A stretch of DNA of 64,000 nt from Candidatus Pelagibacter communis (GTDB lineage Bacteria; Pseudomonadota; Alphaproteobacteria; Pelagibacterales; Pelagibacteraceae). The stretch lies in NCBI RefSeq assembly GCF_001180225.1, contig NZ_CVST01000058.1, positions 1-64,000 on the forward strand, read 5' to 3'. Positions 1 to 8,596 of the stretch are shown piece by piece. A program made the translations under genes and the position numbers. Every line of letters starts with the position of its first letter. Position 1 is the first letter of the stretch. The notes below the pieces were generated by a model. That model ran no database searches. It worked only from the letters and a program-made list of their open reading frames with translations, and was not told where the DNA came from.

Positions 1-273
1 GTATAGATTGTCTTCAAATAGCCGAGATAACTCAACCAAACCAAGGTACAAACTAAAATTAGCATCGAAGTCATAACCAACGATGAAAGATCTATATAAA
101 ATATAAATATAAACCCCGCCTAATAATAGAAATGGAAATATAGTGGTTACTACATATCTACTCAAATGAGACTGGGGAAATACAATTAATATGAACCAAA
201 AAGGTATAACTCCTAAATTGATCCACATATACAGCACATCAATTGTGAAATAGTTATAAATTTGTTCGATCAT
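1..273 (-). CDS. ABA4-like (DUF4281) membrane protein, partial, runs off left edge
   Basis: An open frame of 91 codons starts at the ATG at 273 and runs without a stop past the left edge, so only the N-terminal part is seen. The product is very hydrophobic, with about two membrane segments (residues 15-33 and 43-61), followed by FDANFSLYLGLVELSRLF. That arrangement matches the ABA4-like DUF4281 family, whose plant member ABA4 acts in neoxanthin synthesis; bacterial members are inner-membrane proteins of unclear role. It diverges from recX with only 24 bases between the start codons. The family call is by recognition of layout and motif, and the missing C-terminal part would decide it. Confidence 0.6.
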   Translation of the reverse strand, partial: MIEQIYNYFTIDVLYMWINLGVIPFWFILIVFPQSHLSRYVVTTIFPFLLLGGVYIYILYRSFIVGYDFDANFSLYLGLVELSRLFEDNLY

Positions 274-297
274 GTTTATATTATATAAAATCTAACG

Positions 298-861
298 ATG
301 ATTCCTATAAGAAATAAGAGAAAAACACTTCAAGTTACTGTCGATGAAATGAGGAATTTTGCGTTTGCCTATGTTGAAAAATATGCACCTTCAAAACAAC
401 AGCTTAAAACGTATTTATTAAAAAAATATATGAAACTTTCTGCGACAGATACAAGGAAAAAAGATGTAAACAAATTAATTGATATTGTTTTGTCTGATCT
501 AGAAAAAAATAAATTTATTAACGATAAATTTTATTCAGAAAGCAAAGCGAAGAGCATGATCCAAAGAGGAAATTCGATAAATAAAATTAGAAATTTTTTA
601 ATGGGAAAAGGAATAGATGATGGTTTTATCAAGGATACAGTTGATAAAATAAAAGAAGATAATTCTGATCAGGATTTCTTTTCAGCTATAAAATTATGTA
701 AAAAAAAGAGAATAGGACCTTCAAGAGCAGAAGATAATAGAACTTTGTTTTATAAAAAAGATATTTCTTTATTAGCAAGGAATGGATTTGATTTTGAAAC
801 ATCAAAAAAAGTAATGGATATTGATAAAAACGAATATGAAAAAATAATTAAATTACTTTAA
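298..861 (+). CDS. recX: RecX family regulatory protein
   Basis: The product is a 187-aa soluble, helical, Lys-rich protein. Residues 20-50 (FAFAYVEKYAPSKQQLKTYL and what follows) match the first helical repeat of alphaproteobacterial RecX, and later segments (around residues 60-105) look like further three-helix repeats. RecX binds RecA filaments and limits recombinase activity. The length is within the usual RecX range. It stands alone rather than beside recA, which is common in alphaproteobacteria. Its 3' end overlaps the convergent 47-aa membrane ORF by 9 bases. Sequence similarity in RecX is low, so the call rests on the N-terminal repeat and the overall pattern. Confidence 0.7.
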   Translation: MIPIRNKRKTLQVTVDEMRNFAFAYVEKYAPSKQQLKTYLLKKYMKLSATDTRKKDVNKLIDIVLSDLEKNKFINDKFYSESKAKSMIQRGNSINKIRNFLMGKGIDDGFIKDTVDKIKEDNSDQDFFSAIKLCKKKRIGPSRAEDNRTLFYKKDISLLARNGFDFETSKKVMDIDKNEYEKIIKLL

Positions 862-996
862 TTTTCTTTTTTTCTCTTCATCAACAAGATGATTTATTTT
901 GTTTCTAATATAATTTTTAACAAAAACAAAAACTAGTAATCCAAAAATTGAGACTGATACTATTATAATTAAAATAATTCTTAATTGCTCATCCAT
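853..996 (-). CDS. Small single-span membrane protein (47 aa), coupled to cysQ
   Basis: This 47-aa ORF begins MDEQLRIILIIIV, has one hydrophobic span (about residues 6-26) and ends in a charged Lys/Glu-rich tail (DEEKKRKLK), like small CcmD-type or assembly-factor peptides. Its ATG shares one base with the cysQ stop codon (TAATG on the minus strand), which suggests translational coupling. It ends 9 bases inside the 3' end of convergent recX. I do not recognise a family. The coupling and the membrane-plus-charged-tail design argue that it is real; no function can be given. Confidence 0.5.
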   Translation of the reverse strand: MDEQLRIILIIIVSVSIFGLLVFVFVKNYIRNKINHLVDEEKKRKLK

Positions 997-1760
997 TAAA
1001 TTATATTTTTACTTTTCAAAATTAAACTTGGATTTTTTAAATCTTTCTTACCATATAAAATTTCATTACCATCAAAGTCTCTAACAGTTCCTCCTGCATT
1101 TTCTAAAATTGCATGTCCTGCAGCAATATCCCACTCGAAAGCTCTAGGCTCAGCAACATAACCATCAAATTCACATGCAGCAACAACGCAAAATTTTAAA
1201 GAACTTTTCATTCTTGTGTGTTCTTTCACACCTATTTCATCATAAATTTTTTGTATCTCAGGTTTAATTTTATTGCTGTAAGAAATGAAATTAAGCGGCT
1301 CTGTTCTTTTAGATGGTAACTCAGAAAGGTTTATTGTTTTTTCATTAGTAAACTCAAAAGATTTACCTCTCCCATACGAATAAAACATTCTTTTTTTAGC
1401 AGGTGCATTTATTAAACCTGCAACAGGTTTATTGTTAATAATTAAACCTGCATTAATAGTAAATTCCTCTAAATTGTTTATGTAATCATAGGTTCCATCA
1501 ATAGGATCCACCAACCAAAAATCTTTTAATTTAGAGTTATCTTTGTTTTCAGAAGTTTCTTCTGAAATAATTGGAATATCGGGTGTTACTTTTGATATTT
1601 GAGAAGAAATAAAATTATTTACTTCAATGTCACCATTACTAACCGGTGTATTGTCAGATTTAATTTCTTTACTTAATCCTTTTTCTCTAAGCTGAAGAGA
1701 CAAGTCTCCTGCTGATAAAAAAGTATCAACTAAATCCTCAATAATTTTTTGTAAGTCCAT
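996..1760 (-). CDS. cysQ: 3'(2'),5'-bisphosphate nucleotidase (CysQ), inositol monophosphatase family
   Basis: CysQ removes the 3' phosphate from PAP (and PAPS), the by-product of sulfate activation and phosphopantetheine transfer. The 254-aa protein has the metal-binding signature of the inositol monophosphatase superfamily: Glu-Glu at 67-68, DPIDGT at 85-90, and the C-terminal WDIAAGHAIL motif. Length is normal. It sits between a DUF3553 gene (3 bases upstream) and the 47-aa membrane ORF, all on the minus strand. A generic inositol monophosphatase is the alternative, but the N-terminal layout (TPVSNGD before the EE pair) favours CysQ. Confidence 0.85.
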   Translation of the reverse strand: MDLQKIIEDLVDTFLSAGDLSLQLREKGLSKEIKSDNTPVSNGDIEVNNFISSQISKVTPDIPIISEETSENKDNSKLKDFWLVDPIDGTYDYINNLEEFTINAGLIINNKPVAGLINAPAKKRMFYSYGRGKSFEFTNEKTINLSELPSKRTEPLNFISYSNKIKPEIQKIYDEIGVKEHTRMKSSLKFCVVAACEFDGYVAEPRAFEWDIAAGHAILENAGGTVRDFDGNEILYGKKDLKNPSLILKSKNII

Positions 1761-1763
1761 TTT

Positions 1764-1934
1764 TTATTTACCAATTTTTTTTAATTCTATATTTTTTGCA
1801 TTTATTACTTTTTTACCTGCATTTTCAAAATTGACAGTAACCTTATCTTTTATGATTGATTGTACTTGTCCAATACCCCAATCTTTATTCTCAGGATTAG
1901 TGACTTTGTCGCCTGGTTCATAATCTAAAATCAT
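1764..1934 (-). CDS. DUF3553 domain protein (56 aa)
   Basis: This 56-aa ORF reads [20 protein letters not shown], then [22 protein letters not shown], which is the compact beta-barrel-like pattern of DUF3553 (W-G-x-G-Q-V-Q ... V-T-V-N-F-E-x-A-G-K). The family is widespread in alphaproteobacteria; resemblance to CarD/Tudor-like small domains suggests nucleic-acid or protein contact, but the role is unknown. It ends 3 bases before the cysQ ATG on the same strand and is probably cotranscribed with it. Its start is 41 bases from divergent mnmA. Confidence 0.75.
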   Translation of the reverse strand: MILDYEPGDKVTNPENKDWGIGQVQSIIKDKVTVNFENAGKKVINAKNIELKKIGK

Positions 1935-1975
1935 TTAATTTAACTTATATTGTAAATCAGTATAAATACCACCTA

Positions 1976-3094
1976 ATGAATAAAGAATTAAACTCTATCG
2001 GAATTGACAAAAAACCTGAAGATACAACTGTCGTAGTTGCAATGTCTGGTGGGGTAGACTCGTCAACTGTAGCTGGGATTATGAAAAATGAGGGTTACAA
2101 AGTTATTGGAATAACTCTTAAACTTTATGATGATGGAAAAGAAGTAGCGCAATCTAAACAGTGTTGTTCAGGTCAAGATATAATGGATGCAAAACGTGTT
2201 GCTCACAAATTAGGTATTGAGCATAAAATTTTATACTATCAAGATAAATTCAAGCAAGGGGTAATAGATAACTTTGTAGATAGTTATTTAAAAGGTGAAA
2301 CCCCAATTCCATGTGTTCAATGTAATCAAACAGTAAAGTTTAAAGATTTATTTGAAGTTTCAAAAGATCTTAAAGCAGATGCATTAGTTACAGGGCATTA
2401 TGTAAAAAATATTACATCAAACAACACCAATAATATGTATAGAGCAATTGATGAAAATAGAGATCAAAGTTATTTTCTATTCAACACAACTAGAGAGCAA
2501 TTAGATTATTTGAGATTTCCATTAGGTGGAATGTTAAAAGATAAAACAAGAGAAATTGCTAAAGAATTAGACTTAAATGTAGCAGATAAACCAGACAGTC
2601 AGGATATTTGTTTTGTCCCTAATGGAGATTATGCATCAGTAATTAGAAAATTTAGACCAGACTCTTTTCAAAAAGGTAATATTAAAAATTTAGATGGAAA
2701 AGTAATCGGTGTTCATGATGGTATTATTAATTTTACAATTGGACAAAGAAAGGGAATCAAGGTTTCAGATAAAGAAGCTTTATATGTTTTAAAAATAAAT
2801 TCAGATAAAAATGAAATTATAGTAGGGCCTAAAGAAAACCTTGGAAAAAAAGAAATATCTTTAAAAGATTTAAATTTATTAACTGATAAAAAAGATCTTG
2901 ATCAAAATATATTTGTAAAGGTTAGATCAACAGGTAGTCTTCTTGAGGCAAAAGTAGATTTAAAAGATAATAATACTGCAAATGTTCATCTATTAAATCC
3001 TGAGGATGGAATATCTCCAGGACAGGCATGCGTATTCTATAGCAAAGACCAATTTGGTCATAGAGTTCTTGGCGGTGGTTGGATTAAAGAATAA
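1976..3094 (+). CDS. mnmA: tRNA-specific 2-thiouridylase MnmA
   Basis: MnmA makes the 2-thio group on U34 of tRNA-Lys, -Glu and -Gln, using ATP and sulfur relayed from cysteine desulfurase. The 372-aa protein has the PP-loop SGGVDSS at residues 24-30, the first catalytic Cys at 113 in PCVQCN, DQSYFLF near 163-169, and the second catalytic Cys at 212 in DSQDICFVP. The C-terminal beta domain (GQACVFY) is complete. Length is normal. It diverges from the DUF3553-cysQ group. Confidence 0.95.
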   Translation: MNKELNSIGIDKKPEDTTVVVAMSGGVDSSTVAGIMKNEGYKVIGITLKLYDDGKEVAQSKQCCSGQDIMDAKRVAHKLGIEHKILYYQDKFKQGVIDNFVDSYLKGETPIPCVQCNQTVKFKDLFEVSKDLKADALVTGHYVKNITSNNTNNMYRAIDENRDQSYFLFNTTREQLDYLRFPLGGMLKDKTREIAKELDLNVADKPDSQDICFVPNGDYASVIRKFRPDSFQKGNIKNLDGKVIGVHDGIINFTIGQRKGIKVSDKEALYVLKINSDKNEIIVGPKENLGKKEISLKDLNLLTDKKDLDQNIFVKVRSTGSLLEAKVDLKDNNTANVHLLNPEDGISPGQACVFYSKDQFGHRVLGGGWIKE

Positions 3095-3099
3095 AAGAA

Positions 3100-3183
3100 T
3101 TATTTCTTCTTATTTTTTCTTTTTGCTCTTCTTTTTTTGGAGCCTTGTTTTCTTCGACCCCTATGTTTCTTCGGATAACTCAT
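3100..3183 (-). CDS. Tiny, very basic ORF (27 aa), possible ribosome-associated peptide
   Basis: A 27-codon frame begins MSYPKKHRGRRKQGSKKRR and is almost entirely Lys/Arg/Gly. An AGGA lies five to six bases before its ATG on the minus strand, an unusually clear ribosome binding site for this genome. Composition resembles very small basic ribosomal or AURKAIP1/COX24-like peptides, but 27 residues are too few for a family call. It is convergent with mnmA (5 bases after its stop) and divergent from metC. The forward-strand frame over the same bases is only a poly-Phe shadow of this Lys-rich reading. Confidence 0.5.
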   Translation of the reverse strand: MSYPKKHRGRRKQGSKKRRAKRKNKKK

Positions 3184-3257
3184 TTAGTCCTATTTATTAA
3201 TTTATTGACGTTTTTTACGGGATATAGCATTGTCTTTTAAACATATCAAATTTTATT

Positions 3258-4433
3258 ATGAGTAATTCTTTTAAAACATTTCTAAAACATACAGCGAAAG
3301 ACTTTCATAATCAGTCTGTTAATCCACCAATTGTACGAGCATCAACGATTATTTTCAAATCGATGCAAGATATTAGAAAAACTCAAGACAAGGCAAAAAA
3401 AAACCCAACAGGTGGACATTTTGATTATGGCAGACAAGGAACTTCTACGACTCATATTTTGCAGCAAATTTTATCTAAACTTGAAGACAGTTATTTTACT
3501 TTTTTAACACCTACTGGGTTTGGAGCGGTATTCCTTGCAATCTTCAGTGTTACAAGACCTGGTGATGAAATTATTGCAGCTGACCCAGTTTACAGTCCAA
3601 CAAGACTTTTGACACAAGATTTTTTAAAAGAATTTAATATTAAAACAACTTTTTATGATCCACATGATCTTAAAACACTAGAAAAAGCAATTACCAAAAA
3701 AACAAAATTAATTTTTGTGGAAAACCCAGGAAGTAACACTTTTGATTTTCAAGATTTAGGGAAGATTGTCTCCATTGCAAAAAAACATAAAATTTTAACA
3801 GCAATTGATAATACATGGGGAACTCCATATTTTTTAAAACCTATTAAACTTGGTTTTGATATGGCAATCGTTTCAGCAACAAAATATTACTCAGGTCACT
3901 CTGATGTAATGGGTGGAAGTCTAGCAGTAAATAAAAAAGTTTTTCCTAAAGTTAAAGCAACTGAAAGAGTTACAGGTTTAAGATTAGGACCTGATGATGC
4001 TTATTTAATTACAAGAGGATTAAGAACTTTAGATGTAAGATTAGATAGACATAGAGAAAATGCAAAAAAAGTAGCAGAATTTTTATCTAAATTTAAAAAT
4101 ATAAAATTATTGTATCCTTACAAAAAAGATTCTTACAATTTTAGAATGTGGAAGAAATATTATTCAGGTGCTTCAGGTTTAATGGGCTTAAGAATTAAAG
4201 CTAAAAGTGAAAAAGCAGTTGTTAAATTTGTAAATAATTTAAAATTATTTGGTCATGGTTACAGTTGGGGAGGTTTTGAGAGTTTGGCATTGCATCAAAA
4301 TGTTAGAGAACAAGGAAATAGAAGTTATCTTAAATTAGCAAAAAATGAGTACATAGTTAGATTACACATCGGTTTAGAAGATCCAAACGACCTTATTGCT
4401 GATATTAAGCAGTCAATGAGACACTTAAAGTAA
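3258..4433 (+). CDS. metC: Cystathionine beta-lyase (Cys/Met metabolism PLP enzyme)
   Basis: Fold-type I PLP enzyme of the Cys/Met family. The 391-aa protein carries the PLP lysine at 209 in SATKYYSGHSDVMGG and the PLP-ring Asp at 184 in AIDNTWGTP. The sequence ESLALHQNVREQ near the C-terminus is the usual substrate region of the MetC branch. It would cleave cystathionine to homocysteine, pyruvate and ammonia in methionine synthesis. A cystathionine gamma-lyase or other C-S lyase cannot be excluded by eye. The MFS gene starts 3 bases after its stop, so the two are likely cotranscribed. Confidence 0.85.
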   Translation: MSNSFKTFLKHTAKDFHNQSVNPPIVRASTIIFKSMQDIRKTQDKAKKNPTGGHFDYGRQGTSTTHILQQILSKLEDSYFTFLTPTGFGAVFLAIFSVTRPGDEIIAADPVYSPTRLLTQDFLKEFNIKTTFYDPHDLKTLEKAITKKTKLIFVENPGSNTFDFQDLGKIVSIAKKHKILTAIDNTWGTPYFLKPIKLGFDMAIVSATKYYSGHSDVMGGSLAVNKKVFPKVKATERVTGLRLGPDDAYLITRGLRTLDVRLDRHRENAKKVAEFLSKFKNIKLLYPYKKDSYNFRMWKKYYSGASGLMGLRIKAKSEKAVVKFVNNLKLFGHGYSWGGFESLALHQNVREQGNRSYLKLAKNEYIVRLHIGLEDPNDLIADIKQSMRHLK

Positions 4434-4436
4434 ATT

Positions 4437-5651
4437 GTGAATAATTTTTTTCCAACTAAAACAGCAATGGTCACCCTAATTGCATGTTGTTTAGTTGTAA
4501 TTATATCTCTTGGAATTAGACAAACATTTGGTTTGTTTTATTTTGATTTTTCAACAGATCTAGACATCACTATTTCTCAATTTGGTTTTGCAATGGGTTT
4601 ACAATTATTTTTATGGGGTGCTTTCAATCCTCTGTTTGGAGTAATTACAGATAAGTATGGAGGTAATATTGCAATTTTCATTGGTTTCTTTTTTTATTTA
4701 CTAGGAGTTTTTCTTTTTTATTTGGGTTTTAATACTGGTGTTAATTTTATTTATACAATAGGTATTTTAATAGGTGTAGGCTTAGGATCTACAGCAATCA
4801 GTATACCTGTTTCTGTTGTAGCTAAACATTATCCAGCATCTAGAAGGACAATGGCCACAGGAATAGTCACAAGCGCAGGTTCTTTTGGTTATTTTGTTTC
4901 ACCTTTAATTGTAAGTTATTCTCTTGTTGAAAATGGTTGGGAGAGCACGATGCTTTACTTCTGTTTTTTATTGGGACTAGGATTAATCATTTCTTTGTTT
5001 GTTAGTACTCCAAAAACTCTGGTTGGCGTTAAAGATAATAACAATCAAACTGCGAGAGAGGCTTTGAAAGAAGCACTTAATAATAAAAGTTTTATTTATT
5101 TAACTTTAGGATTTTTTGTATGTGGATGGCACATAGCACTAGTGGCAACACATATACCAACTTATATGGTAGACAAAGGTTTGCCTGACTGGTGTGCAAC
5201 AACTGTTCTTTCATTAATAGGACTTTTTAATATGGTAGGAACTATTGTGAGTGGTTATCTGGCAACAAAATATAGTAAAAAATATTTATTGAGTGCAATT
5301 TATTTATTAAGAGGTGTCTCTATAATTGTTTTTATTTCTTTTCCCCCAAGTGTAATTAATTCAATAATATTTGGTATTACGTTTGGTTTCTTGTGGCTTT
5401 CTACCGTTCCACCAACCAATGGGATAGTTGCTCATATATTTGGAACAAAGTATGTGGGAATGCTTTATGGTATCGTGTTTGTGAGTCATCAATTTGGATC
5501 ATTTTTAGGAGCATATTTAAGTGGAGTTTTTTATGAACTTACAGGAAATTTTGATTATGCATGGTACGGATCTATCGCATTATCAATTTTTGCAGGTTTG
5601 ATACATTTGCCTATTAATGAAAAAGCAATTGAAAGAACTCAACCGGCATAA
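4437..5651 (+). CDS. MFS transporter
   Basis: The 404-aa protein has about 12 hydrophobic spans and an MFS loop 2-3 motif variant (GVITDKYGG, about residues 67-75). The central cytoplasmic loop lies near residues 190-220. The N-terminal pattern (GIRQTFGLFYFDFSTDLDI) resembles the oxalate/formate antiporter and monocarboxylate-transporter-like branch, so an organic anion is a fair guess, not more. The start is GTG at 4437, 3 bases after metC. Its 3' end overlaps the following pabB-like frame by about 35 bases. Confidence 0.85.
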   Translation: MNNFFPTKTAMVTLIACCLVVIISLGIRQTFGLFYFDFSTDLDITISQFGFAMGLQLFLWGAFNPLFGVITDKYGGNIAIFIGFFFYLLGVFLFYLGFNTGVNFIYTIGILIGVGLGSTAISIPVSVVAKHYPASRRTMATGIVTSAGSFGYFVSPLIVSYSLVENGWESTMLYFCFLLGLGLIISLFVSTPKTLVGVKDNNNQTAREALKEALNNKSFIYLTLGFFVCGWHIALVATHIPTYMVDKGLPDWCATTVLSLIGLFNMVGTIVSGYLATKYSKKYLLSAIYLLRGVSIIVFISFPPSVINSIIFGITFGFLWLSTVPPTNGIVAHIFGTKYVGMLYGIVFVSHQFGSFLGAYLSGVFYELTGNFDYAWYGSIALSIFAGLIHLPINEKAIERTQPA

Positions 5652-6837
5652 ATTTAATCCTTATTTAGAGGATCTTTATCAATCAGATAAACCCATGATT
5701 ATCTACAAGGTAAGTGGAGGGTATAATATTTATACTGATTTTTCTAAAAAGATTATTTTAACAAATAAAAATATTAATAATTTTTTAAACAATTTTAATA
5801 AATCAAAAAAAAAATCAGAAACGGATATGTTTATAGGTTTTTTTGGCTATGAAATTTTATGCAATTTGCTTGGATTAAAAATTAAAAAACAAAAAAAGTT
5901 AAATTTTTATAAAGGTGCGTTTTATAAACCTGAAACAGTAATAAAAATTAGAAAAAAAATTTCAATATTTTCTAAAATTAAAAAACAAAGGTTTAACAGC
6001 AGCTTTAAAGCTACAAAAATATTATCACCTTTTAAATTAAATATTGATTTCAAAAAATATGAAAAAATTTTTAATGTTTTTTCAAAAAAAATTAGACAAG
6101 GGGAAACTTACCAAATTAAAATTTGCACTAAATACAAAAATAAATCAGATATAGATCCTATCAACTTTTTTTGGAAATTAATGAAAGTTAATGCGTCCCC
6201 AGAAGCTTTTATGATAAGAGATAAAAATTACTCTATAGTAAGTTGCTCACCTGAAACATTAATAGATAAAAAAGGACTAAATATTTTAACAAAACCTATT
6301 GCTGGAACACTTAGAAAAAATAAAAATCTTAATAAAACTAAAGCGTTAAGTTTTTTTAGAAGAAATATTAAAGAAACCAAAGAACATAATATGATTGTAG
6401 ATATGGAAAGAAGTGATCTTTCAAAAATTTGTAATCCAGGAAGTGTAAAAATTATCAAAGAGAAAACTGTTGAAGAGTATAAGGATCTTTATCACTATGT
6501 TACTTTAATTAAAGGAATATTAAAGAAGAGTGTTAAAAATATTGATATAATTAAAGCCATGATGCCTGGAGGTTCAGTAATAGGTTGTCCTAAAATAAGC
6601 ACTCTAAATCTTTTAAATAATCAAGAAAAAGAAAATAGAAACATTTACACAGGAAGTTTTGGTTATATGAAATTTAATGGAGATATGAGATTTAATATTA
6701 TTATTAGATCAATTTTAAATTATAAAAATACATCAGAAATTTCCGTAGCCTCTGGAGTTGTTGTGGATAGTAATGCCAAACATGAATTCAATGAAAATTA
6801 TATAAAGGCAAAAGCATTAATAGATTTATTTAAATGA
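5617..6837 (+). CDS. pabB: Aminodeoxychorismate synthase component I-like (PabB/TrpE family)
   Basis: A chorismate-binding-domain enzyme of 406 aa. The C-terminal half has the family motifs: QGETYQIKIC (161-170), SCSPETL (209-215), KPIAGT (226-231), EHNMIVDMERSDL (256-268) and MPGGSVIGCPK. With PabA it would aminate chorismate to ADC for folate. E. coli PabB has Lys in PIKGT; here position 229 is Ala, as in TrpE and some PabB proteins, so the reaction is not certain. The companion pabA and class IV aminotransferase genes favour PabB. The first ATG (5617) overlaps the MFS gene; the next Met is at residue 27. Confidence 0.75.
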   Translation: MKKQLKELNRHKFNPYLEDLYQSDKPMIIYKVSGGYNIYTDFSKKIILTNKNINNFLNNFNKSKKKSETDMFIGFFGYEILCNLLGLKIKKQKKLNFYKGAFYKPETVIKIRKKISIFSKIKKQRFNSSFKATKILSPFKLNIDFKKYEKIFNVFSKKIRQGETYQIKICTKYKNKSDIDPINFFWKLMKVNASPEAFMIRDKNYSIVSCSPETLIDKKGLNILTKPIAGTLRKNKNLNKTKALSFFRRNIKETKEHNMIVDMERSDLSKICNPGSVKIIKEKTVEEYKDLYHYVTLIKGILKKSVKNIDIIKAMMPGGSVIGCPKISTLNLLNNQEKENRNIYTGSFGYMKFNGDMRFNIIIRSILNYKNTSEISVASGVVVDSNAKHEFNENYIKAKALIDLFK

Positions 6838-7394
6838 TTTATGTGATTGATCATAAAGATTCTTTTACTCATAATGTAGTACATCAACTTTCTATATATG
6901 ATGAAGTTGAGTGCAGTGATTTTAATGAAATTAATTATTCTAAACTTCACAAAGCTTCAACAATAGTACTATCACCAGGGCCAGGTTCACCAAAAGATTA
7001 TCCTTTAACAACTAAAATTTATAAAAAATTTAAAGGAAAAAAAAAAATACTAGGAATTTGTTTGGGATTTCAACAAATCTTATTTTCTGAAGGAGGAAAA
7101 ATAGTTGAACAAAATAAAATTTATCATGGTTTTCAATCCAATGTCATAGTGAATAAACAGAGTAAGTTATTTAAAAAAGGTCAAATTTTTAAAGTAGGAA
7201 GATATCATTCATTAAAATTAAGAGAGCCTTTTAAGGCTAAAAATTTTGATATAACTATGAGATGTGCTATCTCAGGTTCTGCAATGTCTATAGAAAATAA
7301 CGCTGATAAAGTTTATGGATTTCAATTTCACCCAGAATCATTTTTAACAATCAATGGTAACACTCTTATTAAAAAAATCTTATCAATTAAGTAA
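6834..7394 (+). CDS. pabA: Aminodeoxychorismate synthase glutamine amidotransferase (PabA)
   Basis: Class I glutamine amidotransferase of 186 aa that would supply ammonia to the PabB-like partner. Visible are the oxyanion segment SPGPGSP (47-53), the nucleophile Cys76 in LGICLGFQQ, and the His166/Glu168 pair in FQFHPES. The start overlaps the pabB stop (ATGA), a coupling typical of interacting subunits. TrpG is the alternative, since the two are nearly the same by sequence; the neighbours favour PabA. The 3' end overlaps the next frame by about 41 bases. Confidence 0.85.
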   Translation: MIYVIDHKDSFTHNVVHQLSIYDEVECSDFNEINYSKLHKASTIVLSPGPGSPKDYPLTTKIYKKFKGKKKILGICLGFQQILFSEGGKIVEQNKIYHGFQSNVIVNKQSKLFKKGQIFKVGRYHSLKLREPFKAKNFDITMRCAISGSAMSIENNADKVYGFQFHPESFLTINGNTLIKKILSIK

Positions 7395-8097
7395 TCTTAA
7401 AGAAGTTTCTTTTAAAGATCTTTGGGGGTCCAGAGGTGTATTTACAACAATGCGAATGGTTGGAAAACCTTCAAAGTTAATATTGTTAAAACCACATATC
7501 GAAAACTTAATTAAATCTACAAAAAAATATGGAATTAGAAAAAAAAACTTAAAGAATATTATTTTAGATCTAATTAAGAAAAATACACTCTATAAAGGTC
7601 CTGACAATTTATTTCGAATTGCTTTAAATAAAAAACTAATATCTGTATCTATAAGACAAAGACCAAAACTTAAAAAAAAATTTAGTCTTTTATTATTTAA
7701 ATATAAAAGAATTGAACCAAATTATAAAAATCTTTATTATAAAAAAATTTTAGCAAAACTTAGTAAGATTGACTCATCTAAATTTGATATTGCTTTAGTT
7801 GCAAACAATAAAATTTTAGAAACTGGTACTTCAAATTTAGTTTTTGTTAAAAATGGAAAAATATTTTCTCCAAAAAAAAATTGTTATTTTGGAAACACAC
7901 TTAAGTTCATAAGTAAAAAAGTTAAAATTAATTTTAAAGATGTATCAATTAAAGAAATTAATGATTATGAAGAAATAATTCTTATTGGATCAGGTAAGGG
8001 AGTTACATCAGTATCAAAAATTGATGAATTAAAATGGCAAAGTCAAAATAATGTTTCCTTTAAAAAACTTAGAAAAATATATAATACTCTAATTTAA
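7354..8097 (+). CDS. pabC: Class IV aminotransferase-like, probable 4-amino-4-deoxychorismate lyase
   Basis: A 247-aa PLP enzyme of fold type IV. The pattern RGVFTTMRMVGKP near residues 27-39 and NNKILETGTSNLVFVKNGK around 150-168 is that of PabC and branched-chain aminotransferases. PabC turns ADC into p-aminobenzoate and pyruvate, which completes a pabB-pabA-pabC set for folate. The protein is shorter than most and Lys-rich. The listed ATG lies inside pabA, and the true start could be a non-ATG codon a little downstream. Placement is the main argument for PabC over other class IV enzymes. Confidence 0.7.
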   Translation: MVTLLLKKSYQLSNLKEVSFKDLWGSRGVFTTMRMVGKPSKLILLKPHIENLIKSTKKYGIRKKNLKNIILDLIKKNTLYKGPDNLFRIALNKKLISVSIRQRPKLKKKFSLLLFKYKRIEPNYKNLYYKKILAKLSKIDSSKFDIALVANNKILETGTSNLVFVKNGKIFSPKKNCYFGNTLKFISKKVKINFKDVSIKEINDYEEIILIGSGKGVTSVSKIDELKWQSQNNVSFKKLRKIYNTLI

Positions 8098-8099
8098 AT

Positions 8100-8498
8100 A
8101 TGAGAGATCCTAACAACCCTTGTTTATTCTGCGATTCAAAAAAAAGTGGTATTGCTCACGAAAATGATCTTGCTTATGCAAGTTACGACTCTTATCCTGT
8201 TTCTGATCATCACTGTTTAATAATTCCTAAGCGACATATTAAAGACTATTTTGACATGACTAATGATGAGTTGATTGCATGCAATGATCTTATCCAAATA
8301 GTTAAAAATGAAATTTCAAGAAAAGATGTTAATGTAAAAGGATTTAATGTTGGCACAAATGCTGGAAAAATTGCAGGTCAATCTATAATGCATTGTCACA
8401 TACACTTGATACCAAGAAGAGAAGGTGACGTTGATAACCCCCAAGGTGGGGTAAGATCAGTAATTCCTAATAAACAACATTACAAACGCAAACCGTAA
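8100..8498 (+). CDS. HIT family nucleotide-binding protein
   Basis: A 132-aa histidine-triad protein. The signature HCHIHLIPRR at residues 98-107 is the H-x-H-x-H motif that hydrolyses nucleoside phosphoramidates or dinucleoside polyphosphates. Cys8 and Cys11 (CLFC), with the later PKRH at 43-46, are the usual zinc-bearing N-terminal region. The start lies 2 bases after the pabC stop, so it probably ends the metC-to-HIT run. The physiological substrate is unknown. Confidence 0.85.
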   Translation: MRDPNNPCLFCDSKKSGIAHENDLAYASYDSYPVSDHHCLIIPKRHIKDYFDMTNDELIACNDLIQIVKNEISRKDVNVKGFNVGTNAGKIAGQSIMHCHIHLIPRREGDVDNPQGGVRSVIPNKQHYKRKP

Positions 8499-8596
8499 GT
8501 TGTTATTAATGACAAAATTGACCAATAGTTTTAGTTGAACTCTTTATTTAACTAGACTAGAAAATCTCAAACTAACTTTAAAAATAATTAAAAATT
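8499..8596 (+). promoter_or_regulatory. Leader region before aprMBA
   Basis: This 98-base gap separates the HIT gene from aprM and must hold any promoter for the apr genes. A TTGACC at 8518-8523 has no good -10 at the usual distance. TTGAAC at 8535-8540 with TAGAAA at 8558-8563 (17-base spacer) matches 4 of 6 bases on each side. Neither is convincing, and no hairpin or ribosome binding site stands out. Confidence 0.25.

Noticed and set aside
3006..3200. Forward 64-aa frame with a Phe-rich tail after mnmA
   Set aside because: It is an out-of-frame shadow of the mnmA end and the antisense of a Lys/Arg-rich reading; no start signal.
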